Positions 33,125-42,945 of a stretch of 64,000 bases of DNA are shown here, in pieces. Each line of letters begins with the position of its first letter. Within the stretch, counting starts at the first letter, position 1. The stretch is from Ancylobacter sp. TS-1. GTDB lineage: Bacteria > Pseudomonadota > Alphaproteobacteria > Rhizobiales > Xanthobacteraceae. The notes below the pieces were generated by a model. It ran no database searches, was not told the DNA's origin, and worked only from the letters and a program-made list of their open reading frames with translations. The position numbers and the translations under genes were made by a program. Location of the stretch: assembly GCF_009223885.1 (NCBI RefSeq), contig NZ_CP045144.1, forward strand, positions 1,984,001-2,048,000, read 5' to 3'.

Positions 33125-34321
33125 TCAGGCGGGGCGCGGCCGCAGCGCGCCGGACGGCGCACCCGACGGCGCGCCGAGGCGGGTGCCGAGCCGCTCCAGC
33201 TCGGCCAGCGTCGCGGTGCGCGGGCGGCGGCGGGTCAGCGCCAGCAGCATGCCCATGCCGTAGGCGAGCGAGAGCAGCGAGGAGCCGCCATAGGAGACGA
33301 AGGGCAGCGTCATGCCCTTGGCCGGCATCATGTGCAGGTTGACCATCATGTTGATGCAGGACTGCAGCCCGAACAGGATGGCGAGCCCGGCCGTGGCGAA
33401 GCGCACGAAGGGGTCCTCGTCCTTCATGGCGCGGGCGAGCGCGCGCAGCACGATGAAGGCGAACAGGCCGGCGATCATCATGCACAGCACGGCGCCGAAC
33501 TCCTCGCCAGCGACGGCGAAGATGAAATCGGTGTGGCCGTCCGGCAGCACCTTCTTGAAGCTGCCCTCGCCCGGCCCCTGCCCCAGCCAGCCGCCATTGA
33601 GGAAACTGTTGATCGACAGGTCGATCTGGTAGGTGTCGCCCGAATCCGGGTTGAGGAAGCGGTCGATGCGCTGGGTGACGTGCGGCACCATCGTGTAGGC
33701 GATGAACAGGCCGGTGGCGCCGATGCCGGCGAGGCCGATCACCCAGATGATGCGCAGCCCGGCGAGGAAGAACAGGCTGCCCCAGACCAGCGAGACCAGC
33801 ATGGTCTGGCCGAAATCCGGCTGCATCACCAGCGGCGTCACCACCATGCCCAGCAGGCCGATGGCGAGGAACTGGCCCGGCATTTCCGGCCGCCGCACGC
33901 TCTCGGAGAACAGCCAGGCGGCGATGATGACGAAGGAGGGCTTCAGGAACTCGGACGGCTGCACGGTGATGCCGGCGACGGTGAGCCAGCGCCGGGCGCC
34001 CTTCACTTCCGGCCCCACCACCAGCGTCGCGCAGACCAGCGCCAGGAACACGAAGAACAGCACCAGCGCGATGCGGCGGATGTTGCGCGGCGACAGGAAG
34101 GAGGTGGCGATCAGCACGATCAGCGCCGGCACCAGGAACATCACCTGCCGGTTCACGAAATGGAACGGGTCGGCGATGCCGAGCCGCGCCGCCACCGGCG
34201 GGCTTGCCGCCAGCGCCAGCACGATGCCGATGATCATCAACGCCGCGAGAGCCCCAAGCAGCAGCCGGTCGATGGTCCACCACCACTCACCGACCACTGT
34301 CCGTTCGGCACGCGAGATCAT
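33125..34321 (-). CDS. ftsW: Peptidoglycan glycosyltransferase FtsW (SEDS family)
   Basis: 398 residues from the ATG at 34321 (MISRAERTVVGEWW), with GGAG 8 bases upstream; a GTG at 34342 is the only longer option. About ten membrane helices. GITVQPSEFLKPSFVI, the catalytic-region PDFGQTM, GQGPGEGSFKKVLPDGHTDFIFAV and the final GMTLPFVSYGGSS are SEDS signatures. FtsW polymerises septal glycan strands with FtsI. The C-terminal cytoplasmic tail repeats GAPSGAPSGA. Confidence 0.96.
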   Translation of the reverse strand: MISRAERTVVGEWWWTIDRLLLGALAALMIIGIVLALAASPPVAARLGIADPFHFVNRQVMFLVPALIVLIATSFLSPRNIRRIALVLFFVFLALVCATLVVGPEVKGARRWLTVAGITVQPSEFLKPSFVIIAAWLFSESVRRPEMPGQFLAIGLLGMVVTPLVMQPDFGQTMLVSLVWGSLFFLAGLRIIWVIGLAGIGATGLFIAYTMVPHVTQRIDRFLNPDSGDTYQIDLSINSFLNGGWLGQGPGEGSFKKVLPDGHTDFIFAVAGEEFGAVLCMMIAGLFAFIVLRALARAMKDEDPFVRFATAGLAILFGLQSCINMMVNLHMMPAKGMTLPFVSYGGSSLLSLAYGMGMLLALTRRRPRTATLAELERLGTRLGAPSGAPSGALRPRPA

Positions 34322-34393
34322 GTACGCCACTCCGGGAAACACATGCGCCGGAGTATCGGACGGTTAAGGTTGACGCCCGCTTAATGGCGCCGC

Positions 34394-35782
34394 TCAGGCC
34401 GGCGAAAGCGCGTTGACGAGATCGCGGAAGGCGTCGCCGCGCACCTCGAAATTGCGGTACTGGTCGAAGCTGGCGCAGGCCGGCGACAGCAGCACCACCG
34501 GATGGGCAAGGCCGGACGCCGCCGCATCGCGGGCGGCGCGCGCCACCGCCACGTCGAGCGTGCCGCACATCTCGAAAGCCACGTCCTGCCCCAGCGTGGC
34601 GGCGAATTCCTCCGCCGCGACGCCGATAAGGTAGGCCTTGCGCACACGCGGGAAATACGGCGCCAGCGGCGCGATGCCACCCTCCTTCGGCTTGCCGCCG
34701 GCAATCCAGAAGATGTCGTCGAAGGAGACCAGCGCGCGCTCGGCGGCATCGGCATTGGTGGCCTTGGAATCGTTGACGAACAGCACGTCGCCGATCGTGC
34801 GCACCTGCTCCATGCGGTGCGCGAGGCCGGGGAAGCTGCGCATACCGGCGGCGATCACCTCCGGCGCGAGGCCGAGCGCGCGGGCGGCCGCGAAGGCGGC
34901 GGCGGCGTTCTGCGCGTTGTGGGCGCCCCGCAGCGAGCCGATGCCGGCGAGCGGCAGGGTGAACACGCGCGCACCCTTCTCGTTCACCGCGAGGTCCGTC
35001 CCGTCGAGCCAGATGCCGTCGTCGAGCGTCTCGCGAACGGAGACGCGCACCACGTTCTTGCCCGCCGCCTGCGCCCGGTCGGCGATGGCGCGCGACCACT
35101 CGTCGTCGACGCCGATTACCGCCGTGCCGCCGGCCTCGATGCCGGCGATCAGGCGCTCCTTCACCGCCGCGTAATGCTCCATCGTGCCGTGGCGGTCGAT
35201 ATGGTCGGGCGACAGGTTGAGCAGGATTCCGACCGCCGGATCGAGGCTCGGCGCGAGATCGACCTGATAGGACGAGCACTCGATCACATAGACCCGCCCC
35301 TGCTTCCACGGCTCCAGCCCGAGAATGGCGGGACCGAAATTGCCGCCGATCTGCGCGTCGCGCCCGCCCGCCCGCATGAGATGGGCGAGCAGCGCCGTCG
35401 TCGTCGACTTGCCATTGGTGCCGGTGATCGCGGCGAAGGGCGGCCGGCGCACGGCGGCCCGGCGCTCGCGGCAGAACAGCTCGATGTCGCCGATCACCTC
35501 GACGCCGGCCGCCTGCGCCCGCGTCACGCTCCAGTGCGGCTCGGGATGGGTCAGCGGCACGCCGGGCGCCAGCACCAGCGCGGCGAAGGCGGACCAGTCC
35601 GCGGCCCGGAGATCGCCGGTCGGTATGCCCTCGGCCGCCGCCTTCTCCACCGAGGCGGGCGAATCGTCCCATGCCGTCACCCGCGCCCCGCCGGCGATCA
35701 GCGCGCGGGCGGTGGCGAGGCCGGAGCCGCCGAGGCCGAACAGGGCAACGGCGCGGTCGTTGAGGGAGCGGACGGGGATCAT
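34394..35782 (-). CDS. murD: UDP-N-acetylmuramoylalanine--D-glutamate ligase
   Basis: 462 residues from [10 protein letters not shown] at 35782; the longer frame is unconserved. [14 protein letters not shown] is the UMA-binding Rossmann segment, [18 protein letters not shown] the ATP loop, [14 protein letters not shown] and [17 protein letters not shown] the later Mur-ligase motifs, and [24 protein letters not shown] the C-terminal signature. It adds D-glutamate. Upstream, instead of mraY, comes an antiparallel metallo-hydrolase gene, so murD and everything after it may need a separate promoter in the 105-base gap at 35783-35887, where I see no convincing hexamers. Confidence 0.96.
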   Translation of the reverse strand: MIPVRSLNDRAVALFGLGGSGLATARALIAGGARVTAWDDSPASVEKAAAEGIPTGDLRAADWSAFAALVLAPGVPLTHPEPHWSVTRAQAAGVEVIGDIELFCRERRAAVRRPPFAAITGTNGKSTTTALLAHLMRAGGRDAQIGGNFGPAILGLEPWKQGRVYVIECSSYQVDLAPSLDPAVGILLNLSPDHIDRHGTMEHYAAVKERLIAGIEAGGTAVIGVDDEWSRAIADRAQAAGKNVVRVSVRETLDDGIWLDGTDLAVNEKGARVFTLPLAGIGSLRGAHNAQNAAAAFAAARALGLAPEVIAAGMRSFPGLAHRMEQVRTIGDVLFVNDSKATNADAAERALVSFDDIFWIAGGKPKEGGIAPLAPYFPRVRKAYLIGVAAEEFAATLGQDVAFEMCGTLDVAVARAARDAAASGLAHPVVLLSPACASFDQYRNFEVRGDAFRDLVNALSPA

Positions 35783-35887
35783 GAAACGGCGACCTCGAAT
35801 GGCGGGCCCGACGGGACGCTTCTGGCTAGCGCATTTCCGGGGCCGATGAAATGATCGCCGCCCCACCCTCTCCACGAGTCGCCCGCC

Positions 35888-36787
35888 ATGGCCGCGCCCG
35901 CTTTGCTACCCCTCGGATCGACGATGCGCGTGCTGCGCCCGCATCCCAATGTCTATGCCTTCTATGACGGACGCATCGAGGGCGCGCGCGCCCATTCGGC
36001 GGCGCCGAACTGGCTCGACGACGGCGCCTATGCGCTCGGCGTGTGCGTCTATGCGGTGGTCGAGGGGAACGAGGCGATCGTCTACGACACCCACATCTCG
36101 ATTCCCCATGCCCGGCTCATGCGCCGCACGCTGGAGGAGGCGGGCATCACCTCGTTCCGCGTCGTGCTGAGCCACTGGCACGACGACCATGTGGCCGGCA
36201 ACGAGGTGTTTTCTGACGTCGAGATCATCGCGCTCGACCGCACCGAACAGGCGCTGGCCGGCAACCGCATCGCGCTGGAGAACGGAGACCCGCCGATCTT
36301 CCCGCTGGTGCTGCCCAACCGGATCATCACCGGCCCCACCGAGCTGAAGCTCGGCGCGCTGACGGTGAAGCTGGAGCCGGCCGAGATCCACAGCCATGAC
36401 GGGCTGATCCTGCTGCTGCCGGAGTTCGGCCTGATGCTGGCCGGCGACACGCTGGAGGAGCCGATCACCTATGTCGCCGAGCCCGAGCGGCTCGGCCTGC
36501 ATGTGGAGGAACTCAAGCGCATCAAGGAATGGGGCTATCCGCGCATCCTGCCCAATCACGGCGCGCCGGACGTCATCGCGGCGGGCGGCTACGGGCCCGA
36601 GTTGATCGACGCCACCATCCGTTATGTGAAGAAGCTGCTCCATACCCGCGCCGACATGGCGCTAGCCGACCAGGACCTCTCCACCTTCATCGCCGGGGAT
36701 ATCGCCTCCGGGGCGCTGACCTATTTCGCCCCCTATGAGGAGGTCCACGCCAACAATGTGAAGAAGGTTCTGGCGCTGCCGGGGTGA
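35888..36787 (+). CDS. MBL-fold metallo-hydrolase, antiparallel within the dcw cluster
   Basis: 299 residues. The metal-binding HxHxDH motif is [11 protein letters not shown] (His96, His98, Asp100, His101). [12 protein letters not shown] and [12 protein letters not shown] supply the further His and Asp ligands, and LPNHGAP a late His. This is a complete beta-lactamase-fold hydrolase without a signal peptide, so cytoplasmic. The substrate is unknown. It is on the plus strand between mraY and murD, facing the mur genes tail to tail on one side and head to head on the other. The start has only a weak ribosome site. High GC matches the surroundings, so if acquired it is not recent. Confidence 0.85.
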   Translation: MAAPALLPLGSTMRVLRPHPNVYAFYDGRIEGARAHSAAPNWLDDGAYALGVCVYAVVEGNEAIVYDTHISIPHARLMRRTLEEAGITSFRVVLSHWHDDHVAGNEVFSDVEIIALDRTEQALAGNRIALENGDPPIFPLVLPNRIITGPTELKLGALTVKLEPAEIHSHDGLILLLPEFGLMLAGDTLEEPITYVAEPERLGLHVEELKRIKEWGYPRILPNHGAPDVIAAGGYGPELIDATIRYVKKLLHTRADMALADQDLSTFIAGDIASGALTYFAPYEEVHANNVKKVLALPG

Positions 36788-36800
36788 GGGAGCGGGACGC

Positions 36801-36892
36801 CGTCATCCCGGACGGCCGGAGGCCGATCCGGGATCGCATGCCAGGCGCGGATGACGATCCCGGCTCTACGCTTGGCTTCGGCCAGGATGACG
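36801..36892. repeat. Imperfect inverted repeat between MBL and mraY
   Basis: cgtcatcc (36801-36808) and ggatgacg (36885-36892) bound a 92-base segment with further internal complementarity (cggccggaggccg; gatccgggatc). It fills the gap between two convergent genes, so it could form a structured transcript end in both directions. It resembles dispersed intergenic palindromic repeats of GC-rich alphaproteobacteria that contain GTCATCCCGG, but copy number cannot be tested here. Confidence 0.5.
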
Positions 36893-36895
36893 AAA

Positions 36896-37981
36896 TTACC
36901 GCAGCTTGAGCGTCGACAGCCCGATCAGCGCCAGCACCACGGCGATGATCCAGAAGCGGATGACGATCTGCGGCTCGGTCCAGCCCTTCTGCTCGAAATG
37001 GTGATGGATCGGCGCCATTCGGAACACGCGCTTGCCGGTGAGCTTGAACGAGGCGACCTGCACGATCACCGACACCGCCTCCAGCACGAACAGCCCGCCG
37101 ATCACTGCCAGCACGATCTCGTGCTTGGTAGCGACCGCGATGGTGCCGAGCAGGCCGCCCAGCGCCAGCGAGCCGGTGTCGCCCATGAAGATCTGCGCCG
37201 GCGGGGCGTTGAACCACAGGAATCCGATTCCCGCGCCGATGATGGCCCCGCATATGACCGCCAGTTCGCCCACGCCCGCGACGTAGTGGATCTGCAGATA
37301 GTCGGCGAACAGCACGTTGCCGGAGAGATAGGAGATCAACCCGAAGCTGGCGGCCGCCACCATGACCGGCACGATGGCAAGGCCGTCGAGCCCGTCGGTG
37401 AGGTTCACCGCATTGCCGGCGGCGACGATGACGAAGGCGCCGAAGATGACGAAGAACCAGCCGAGATCGAGCAGCAGGTCCTTGAAGAAGGGGAAGGCCA
37501 GCGAGGACGAGAGCGGCTCGCGCCCCACATGCATGATGACCACCGCCGCGGTGCCGGCGATCAGCCCCTCGATCGCGAGGCGCGCCTTGCCCGACAGGCC
37601 GTTATGGGTCTGCTTCGTCACCTTGAGATAGTCGTCGTAGAAGCCGATCAGCCCGAAGCCGATGGTCACGAACAGCACCACCCAGACATAGGGGTTGGAC
37701 AGGTTCCCCCAGAGCAGCGTCGCCACCATCAGCCCGGAGAAGATCATCAGTCCGCCCATGGTGGGCGTGCCCTTCTTGGTGAGCAGGTGCGATTGCGGCC
37801 CGTCGGTGCGGATCGGCTGGCCCTTGCCCTGCTTCAGCCGCAGCAGGGCGATGATCGCCGGGCCGAACATGAAGACGAAGAGCAGGGCGGTGATGATCGC
37901 GCCACCCGTGCGGAAGGTGATGTAGCGGAAGACGTTAACTGCCGGGACGCTTCCCTGGAGTTCGGCAAGCCATTGCAGCAT
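36896..37981 (-). CDS. mraY: Phospho-N-acetylmuramoyl-pentapeptide transferase
   Basis: 361 residues with ten membrane helices. Catalytic motifs: [13 protein letters not shown] (the Asp pair), [15 protein letters not shown] (nucleophile region), [12 protein letters not shown] and the His motif [15 protein letters not shown]. It makes lipid I from UDP-MurNAc-pentapeptide and undecaprenyl phosphate. No ribosome site is obvious before the ATG. The gene after it on the same strand (murD) is reached only across the antiparallel MBL gene. Confidence 0.97.
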   Translation of the reverse strand: MLQWLAELQGSVPAVNVFRYITFRTGGAIITALLFVFMFGPAIIALLRLKQGKGQPIRTDGPQSHLLTKKGTPTMGGLMIFSGLMVATLLWGNLSNPYVWVVLFVTIGFGLIGFYDDYLKVTKQTHNGLSGKARLAIEGLIAGTAAVVIMHVGREPLSSSLAFPFFKDLLLDLGWFFVIFGAFVIVAAGNAVNLTDGLDGLAIVPVMVAAASFGLISYLSGNVLFADYLQIHYVAGVGELAVICGAIIGAGIGFLWFNAPPAQIFMGDTGSLALGGLLGTIAVATKHEIVLAVIGGLFVLEAVSVIVQVASFKLTGKRVFRMAPIHHHFEQKGWTEPQIVIRFWIIAVVLALIGLSTLKLR

Positions 37982-38076
37982 GGAGGATCAACCTTCGGGT
38001 GTACGGGTCGGCGTGCCGGCATGCCGCCAAAGGCGGCGGGGCCGGCATCGAATCGGGCAGCGGGCGCCGGCCGGGC

Positions 38077-39531
38077 TCATTCCGACGTTTCCGCCGCTTC
38101 GGCAAGGCTCCCGGCGGGAAAACGCTCGGCGAGGGCGCGCACCAGCGGGCCCATGCGGCTGCCGTTCGATCCCTTGACCATGATCACGTCGTCGCCGCGC
38201 AGACGCTCGGCGACGAGGGGTAGCAGCGCCGGCGCGTCGGGCGCCCAGGCGCCCCGGCGCGCTTCCGGCAGCGCCTCCCACAGCGCGCGCATCAGCGGGC
38301 CGGCGCAGAAGACGAGATCGGCCGTCGCGGCGGCGGGGGCGAGATCGCGGTGCATCGCCTCGCCGGCGGTGCCGAGCTCCAGCATGTCGCCGAGCACGGC
38401 GATGCGGCGCCCGCGCCCGGCCACCGGCGTCGTGCCCAGCACGGCGAGCGCCGCGCGCATCGAGGCGGTATTGGCGTTGTAGCTCTCGTCGATGAGGGTC
38501 GCGAGCCCGCCCTTCACGGCGAGCCGCGTGCGCACGCCGCGCCCCGGCGGGGGACCGAGCGAGGCGAGCGCCATCGCCGCGAGGCACAAATCCGCCCCGG
38601 CGAGCTTCGCCGCCGCCAGCACGGCGAGCGCGTTCTGCACGATGTGGCGCCCGGGCAGGCCGACCTTGAAGCTCACGCTCTCGCCCATCACGTCGGCGAT
38701 GGCGGTCGAACTCTGCGCTTGCAGCGCGACGCAGGTCAGGCGCACATCGGCCTCCGGCGCCTCGCCGAAGCCGACGATGTGCGCGATGCCGGTCGCCCGC
38801 GCCGCCGCAGCGAGCCGCTCGAAATGGGGATTGTCGCGGTTGAGCACCGCCGCCCCGCCCGGCTCGACGCCGGTGAAGATCTCGGCCTTGGCGTCGGCGA
38901 TGGCCTCGACATCAGGGAACTGGGCGATGTGCACCGGCTCGACCGTGGTGATCACCGCCACATGCGGGCGCACCATGGCGACCAGCGGGGCGATCTCGCC
39001 GGCATGGTTCATGCCGAGCTCGAACACGCCATAGGCGCTCGATGCCGGCATGCGGGCGAGCGAGAGCGGCACGCCCCAGTGATTATTGTAGGAAGCGGCC
39101 GAGGCATGGGTCGGCCCGTCGGCGCCGAGCGCGAGCGCCAGCGCCTCCTTGGTCGTGGTCTTGCCGACCGAGCCGGTGACGCCGACGATGCGGGCCGAGC
39201 TGCGCGCCCGCGCCGCCCGGCCGGCGGCTTCCAGCGCGCCGAGCACGTCGTCCACCGCGAGCAGGCTGGCGCCTTCCGGCATCTCACCGAGCCGCGCGCG
39301 CTCGACCACGCTGAGCGCGGCGCCGTTCCCGGTTGCCGTGGCGACATAGGCGTGGCCGTCGCTGTTGTCGCCGCGAATGGCGAAGAACACGTCGCCCGCC
39401 TTCAGCGTGCGGGTGTCGATGGACACGCCGCCGACCGGGCCGGCCGGCGGGCCCGACAGCGTGCCGCCGACGGCGGCGGCGAGCGCCTCGGGTGTCCAGA
39501 GCGGCGACGGGGCGGCCACCATGTCGATCAT
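38077..39531 (-). CDS. murF: UDP-MurNAc-tripeptide--D-alanyl-D-alanine ligase
   Basis: 484 residues. The N-terminal domain shows GVSIDTRTLKAGDVFFAIRG, the ATP loop VGVTGSVGKTTTKEAL, the middle SYNNHWGVPLSLAR and FELGMNHAGEI, and the C-terminal LIDESYNANTASMRAAL. It adds the D-Ala-D-Ala made by Ddl. The ATG overlaps the murE stop as ATGA, so translation is coupled. A 95-base gap leads to mraY. Confidence 0.96.
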   Translation of the reverse strand: MIDMVAAPSPLWTPEALAAAVGGTLSGPPAGPVGGVSIDTRTLKAGDVFFAIRGDNSDGHAYVATATGNGAALSVVERARLGEMPEGASLLAVDDVLGALEAAGRAARARSSARIVGVTGSVGKTTTKEALALALGADGPTHASAASYNNHWGVPLSLARMPASSAYGVFELGMNHAGEIAPLVAMVRPHVAVITTVEPVHIAQFPDVEAIADAKAEIFTGVEPGGAAVLNRDNPHFERLAAAARATGIAHIVGFGEAPEADVRLTCVALQAQSSTAIADVMGESVSFKVGLPGRHIVQNALAVLAAAKLAGADLCLAAMALASLGPPPGRGVRTRLAVKGGLATLIDESYNANTASMRAALAVLGTTPVAGRGRRIAVLGDMLELGTAGEAMHRDLAPAAATADLVFCAGPLMRALWEALPEARRGAWAPDAPALLPLVAERLRGDDVIMVKGSNGSRMGPLVRALAERFPAGSLAEAAETSE

Positions 39532-41015
39532 TCCCCCAGCAAGGCGACCGCGACGTCGCGGTCCGAGAAAGGCAATGTCCGGTCGCCCACGATTTGGCCG
39601 GTTTCGTGGCCCTTGCCGGCGATCAGAACGACATCCCCCGCCTGCACCATGCTTATCGCGGCGGATATCGCCTCGGCGCGGTCGCCGATCTCGCGGGCGC
39701 CGGGGGCGCTGGCGAGGATGGCGGCGCGGATCGCGGCGGGGTTCTCGCTGCGCGGATTGTCGTCGGTGACGATCACCACATCGGCCTTCGCGCCGGCGAT
39801 GGCCCCCATCAGCGGGCGCTTGCCGCGGTCGCGGTCGCCGCCGCAGCCGAACACCACGATGAGCCGGCCGGTGGCGTAGGGGCGCAGCGCGTCGAGCGCG
39901 TTGGCGAGCGCGTCGGGCTTGTGGGCGTAGTCCACGAATACGCCGGCGCCGTTCTTGGTGCCGACCAGTTCCAGCCGGCCGGGCACCCCCGCCAGCGTCT
40001 CGATGAGCGGCAGCACGCTGCGCGCGCCCGCGCCGGTGAGCATGGCGAGCCCGGCCGCCACCAGCGCGTTGCAGGCCTGGAAGGCGCCGACCAGCGGCAG
40101 GCGCAGCACGTAGCGCTCGCCCTCCGCCTCGATCTCCAGACGCTGCCCGAGCCCTTCGTCGGCGCGCGACAGCAGCGAAATGCCGGCGCCCGCCACACCG
40201 ATACCGAGCACGTCGAGCTCATGCTCGGCGGCGATCTGCGCCGCGTGGCTGCCCTCGGCGGTGTCGACCCACACCGCCGCCCCGCCGCCGCGCGGCACCA
40301 GATCGCGGAACAGCCGCATCTTGGCGTCGAGATAGGCTTCCATGGTCGGGTGATAATCGAGATGGTCGCGCGAGAGGTTGGTGAAGGCGCCCGCCTTCAG
40401 CCGCACGCCGTCCAGCCGGTGCTGGTCGAGCCCGTGCGAGGAGGCCTCCAGGCACAGATGCGTCACTCCCTCGCCGGCCAGCGCGTGCAGCGTGCGGTGC
40501 AGTTCGATCGGGTCGGGCGTGGTCAGCGAGCCATAGACCTCGCCGGATGGCTTCACCACGCCGAGCGTGCCGAGGCTGGCGCTGGCATGGCCGAGCCCCT
40601 GCCATATCTGCCGGGCGAAGGCGGCGACCGAGGTCTTTCCCGAGGTGCCGGTGACGGCGGCGATGGTCTCCGGCTGGCGCGGAAAGGCGCGCGCGGCGGC
40701 AAGCGAGACGGCGCGCCGGGCATTGCCGACGCGGACATGGGAGATGGCGGGATCGAGCCAGCCCGGGCGCTCGCTCTCGGCGACGATGGCGACCGCGCCG
40801 CGCGCGATGGCGTCGGCGGCGAAGGACAGGCCGTCGGCCTTGCTGCCGGCCAGCGCGAAGAACACGTCGCCCGCCCGCGCGCGGCGGCTGTCGAGCGCCG
40901 GCTCGCCGACCTCGAGGCCGGGATCGGCGCCGGCATAGTCGGCATCCTCGCCCACCAGCCCGCGCAGGGTGAGGATCCGCGAACAGTCGGCCGTGGGTCG
41001 TATCGGATCGGACAT
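39528..41015 (-). CDS. murE: UDP-MurNAc-L-Ala-D-Glu--2,6-diaminopimelate ligase
   Basis: 495 residues from the ATG at 41015 (MSDPIRPTADC). ALDSRRARAGDVFFAL, the ATP loop AVTGTSGKTSVAAF, LEASSHGLDQHRLDG and FVDYAHKPDALANAL identify a Mur ligase. VTDDNPRSENP contains the DNPR motif associated with meso-diaminopimelate as the added residue, so a Gram-negative stem peptide is expected. It is separated from ftsI by 119 bases and overlaps murF. Confidence 0.96.
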   Translation of the reverse strand: MSDPIRPTADCSRILTLRGLVGEDADYAGADPGLEVGEPALDSRRARAGDVFFALAGSKADGLSFAADAIARGAVAIVAESERPGWLDPAISHVRVGNARRAVSLAAARAFPRQPETIAAVTGTSGKTSVAAFARQIWQGLGHASASLGTLGVVKPSGEVYGSLTTPDPIELHRTLHALAGEGVTHLCLEASSHGLDQHRLDGVRLKAGAFTNLSRDHLDYHPTMEAYLDAKMRLFRDLVPRGGGAAVWVDTAEGSHAAQIAAEHELDVLGIGVAGAGISLLSRADEGLGQRLEIEAEGERYVLRLPLVGAFQACNALVAAGLAMLTGAGARSVLPLIETLAGVPGRLELVGTKNGAGVFVDYAHKPDALANALDALRPYATGRLIVVFGCGGDRDRGKRPLMGAIAGAKADVVIVTDDNPRSENPAAIRAAILASAPGAREIGDRAEAISAAISMVQAGDVVLIAGKGHETGQIVGDRTLPFSDRDVAVALLGE

Positions 41016-41134
41016 CGCCGTCAATCCTGGCCGTGTCTCCTGCCGCCATCCCGCGCGGGGCGGCGCGGGTCCGGCATGGTCTTCCGCATAGCCGATTCCG
41101 GGCGGCTGACGCACCGGAAATCGACCTTGCGGGG

Positions 41135-42928
41135 TTACTGCGCCCGCGCCAGCGTGGTGTTGGCGAGCAGGCTTTCCGCCGGCGGCACGTCGGTGCGCGG
41201 CATGATGCCGAGCATGGGGCCGATGCGGGTGATGATCTTGCCCGTGGTCGGCGCCGCGTTCCAGCCGGAGGTGGCGAAGCCGTAGGTGCCTTCCACCGCC
41301 TGCGGCTCGTCGAGGATCACGAGCACGAGATATTGCGGGTTGTCCATGGGGAAGATGCCCGTGAAGGTGGTGAGCAGCTTGGTCTTGGAATAGCGCCCGT
41401 TGATCACCTTCTCGGCGGTGCCGGTCTTGCCGCCGGCGTAGAAGCCGGGAACGTTGACCTTCTTGGCCGAGCCCTTCTCCGCGTTGAGGCGCAGCAGGTA
41501 GCGCATCTTGGCGCTGGTCTCGGGCTTGATGATGCGGGTGGCCAGCGCCTGCGCCTCCTGCGGCGTGCGCTTGAGGAAGGTCGGCGGGATGAGGTAGCCC
41601 CCGTTCACCAGCGCATTGACCGCCATCACCGCCTGCAGGGGCGCCACCGCCAGACCGTGGCCGAAGGCGATGGTGGCGGTGTTCAGTTCGCCCCAGCGCT
41701 TGGGCACGATGGGCATCGCGCTTTCCGGCAGTTCGGTGCGCAGCCGGTCGAGCTGGCCGGCCTTGGCCAGAAACGCCTTGTGGGCGTCGACGCCGAGCGC
41801 CAGCGCCATCTTCGCGGTGCCGATGTTGGAGGAGTAGAGGAACACCTCGGGCAGCGTCAGCACGCGGTTCTCGGCGTGGTAGTCGCTGATCTTGAAGCGG
41901 CCGAAATGCAGCGCCCCGCGGGCGTCCAGCATCGAGTTGATGTTGAAGCGGCCGCTGTCCAGCGCCATCGCGAAGGTCAGCGCCTTGAAGGTCGAGCCCA
42001 TCTCGAACACGCCGGTGGTCAGGCGGTTGAGGTTCTTGGGGTCGAGCGAGCGCGCCGGATCATTGGCGTCGAAATCGGGCAGCGAGGTCATGGCGATGAT
42101 CTCGCCGGTGCGCACGTCGACCACCGTGCCGGCGGCGGCGATCGCCTTGAACTTCTCCTTGGCGGCGAAAAGCTCGTCGCGCAGCACGTGCTGCACCCGC
42201 AGGTCGATCGCCAGTTCCACCGGCTCCTGCTGGCGGTCGGAGGCGAAGCCGGCCAGATGCAGGTCGGCGAGGCCGCGCGTGTCGACCCATTTCTCGATGC
42301 CGGCGATGCCCTGATTGTCGATATTGGTCGAGCCGAGCACATGGGCGCCCAGCGTGCCGCCGGGATAGATGCGGCGGTTCTCGGTCATGAAGCCGATGCC
42401 CGGCAGGCCGAGATTGTGGATTTCGCGCTGCTGCTGGGGGGTGATGTCGCGCTTGAGCCAGACGAAGCCGCGATTGGTGGAAAGCCGCTGGCGCAGTTCG
42501 TTGGCGTCGAGGTCCGGCAGCACGGCGGTCAGCGCCTCGACGGCCTCGTCGACGTCGATCAGCCGGCGCGGCTCCCCATAGAGCGAGGAGGAGCGCACAT
42601 CGGTGGCGAGCACCAGCCCGTTGCGGTCGAGAATGTCCGGCCGGGCCGAGGCCACGGCATCGGAGGCGACGGTGCGCCGCGCCGCCGCGCCCTCGGGCGC
42701 CGAGGCGAACAAAGCCAGACGCCCGGCAATGGCGAGATAGACGCCGGCGAACACCATCATGCACAGCAGGATGCGCGCGCGGGCCACAGCATGCGCCTCG
42801 GGCCGGCCGCGCCCGAAGGCCGAGCGCACCACGCCGAAGACGATGCGCGGCGGCGCCGTGACGAGGCGCAGCAGGCGCCTGAAGAAGCGCCCGAAGCGGG
42901 AGGACGAGGTGGCGGGATGATCGGTCAT
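41135..42928 (-). CDS. ftsI: Peptidoglycan D,D-transpeptidase FtsI (PBP3)
   Basis: 597 residues: a basic cytoplasmic tail, a membrane helix (about 50-72), a pedestal domain (RPDILDRNGLVLATDV...) and a class B transpeptidase domain. The active-site motifs are Ser312-TFK (FEMGSTFKALT), SSN at 366-368 (FLYSSNIG) and KTG at 501-503 (GGKTGTAEKV). It cross-links septal peptidoglycan with FtsW. It is 17 bases after ftsL. Confidence 0.96.
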   Translation of the reverse strand: MTDHPATSSSRFGRFFRRLLRLVTAPPRIVFGVVRSAFGRGRPEAHAVARARILLCMMVFAGVYLAIAGRLALFASAPEGAAARRTVASDAVASARPDILDRNGLVLATDVRSSSLYGEPRRLIDVDEAVEALTAVLPDLDANELRQRLSTNRGFVWLKRDITPQQQREIHNLGLPGIGFMTENRRIYPGGTLGAHVLGSTNIDNQGIAGIEKWVDTRGLADLHLAGFASDRQQEPVELAIDLRVQHVLRDELFAAKEKFKAIAAAGTVVDVRTGEIIAMTSLPDFDANDPARSLDPKNLNRLTTGVFEMGSTFKALTFAMALDSGRFNINSMLDARGALHFGRFKISDYHAENRVLTLPEVFLYSSNIGTAKMALALGVDAHKAFLAKAGQLDRLRTELPESAMPIVPKRWGELNTATIAFGHGLAVAPLQAVMAVNALVNGGYLIPPTFLKRTPQEAQALATRIIKPETSAKMRYLLRLNAEKGSAKKVNVPGFYAGGKTGTAEKVINGRYSKTKLLTTFTGIFPMDNPQYLVLVILDEPQAVEGTYGFATSGWNAAPTTGKIITRIGPMLGIMPRTDVPPAESLLANTTLARAQ

Positions 42929-42945
42929 GTCGCTGTCCTCCGGGT

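Noticed and set aside
30519..33263. 914-codon plus-strand frame opposite murC and murG
   Set aside because: Antisense shadow; no domain or start signal.
34364..34385. TTAA...TTAA near the ftsW start as a CtrA site
   Set aside because: The half-sites are 13 bases apart, not the 7 needed for a CtrA box.
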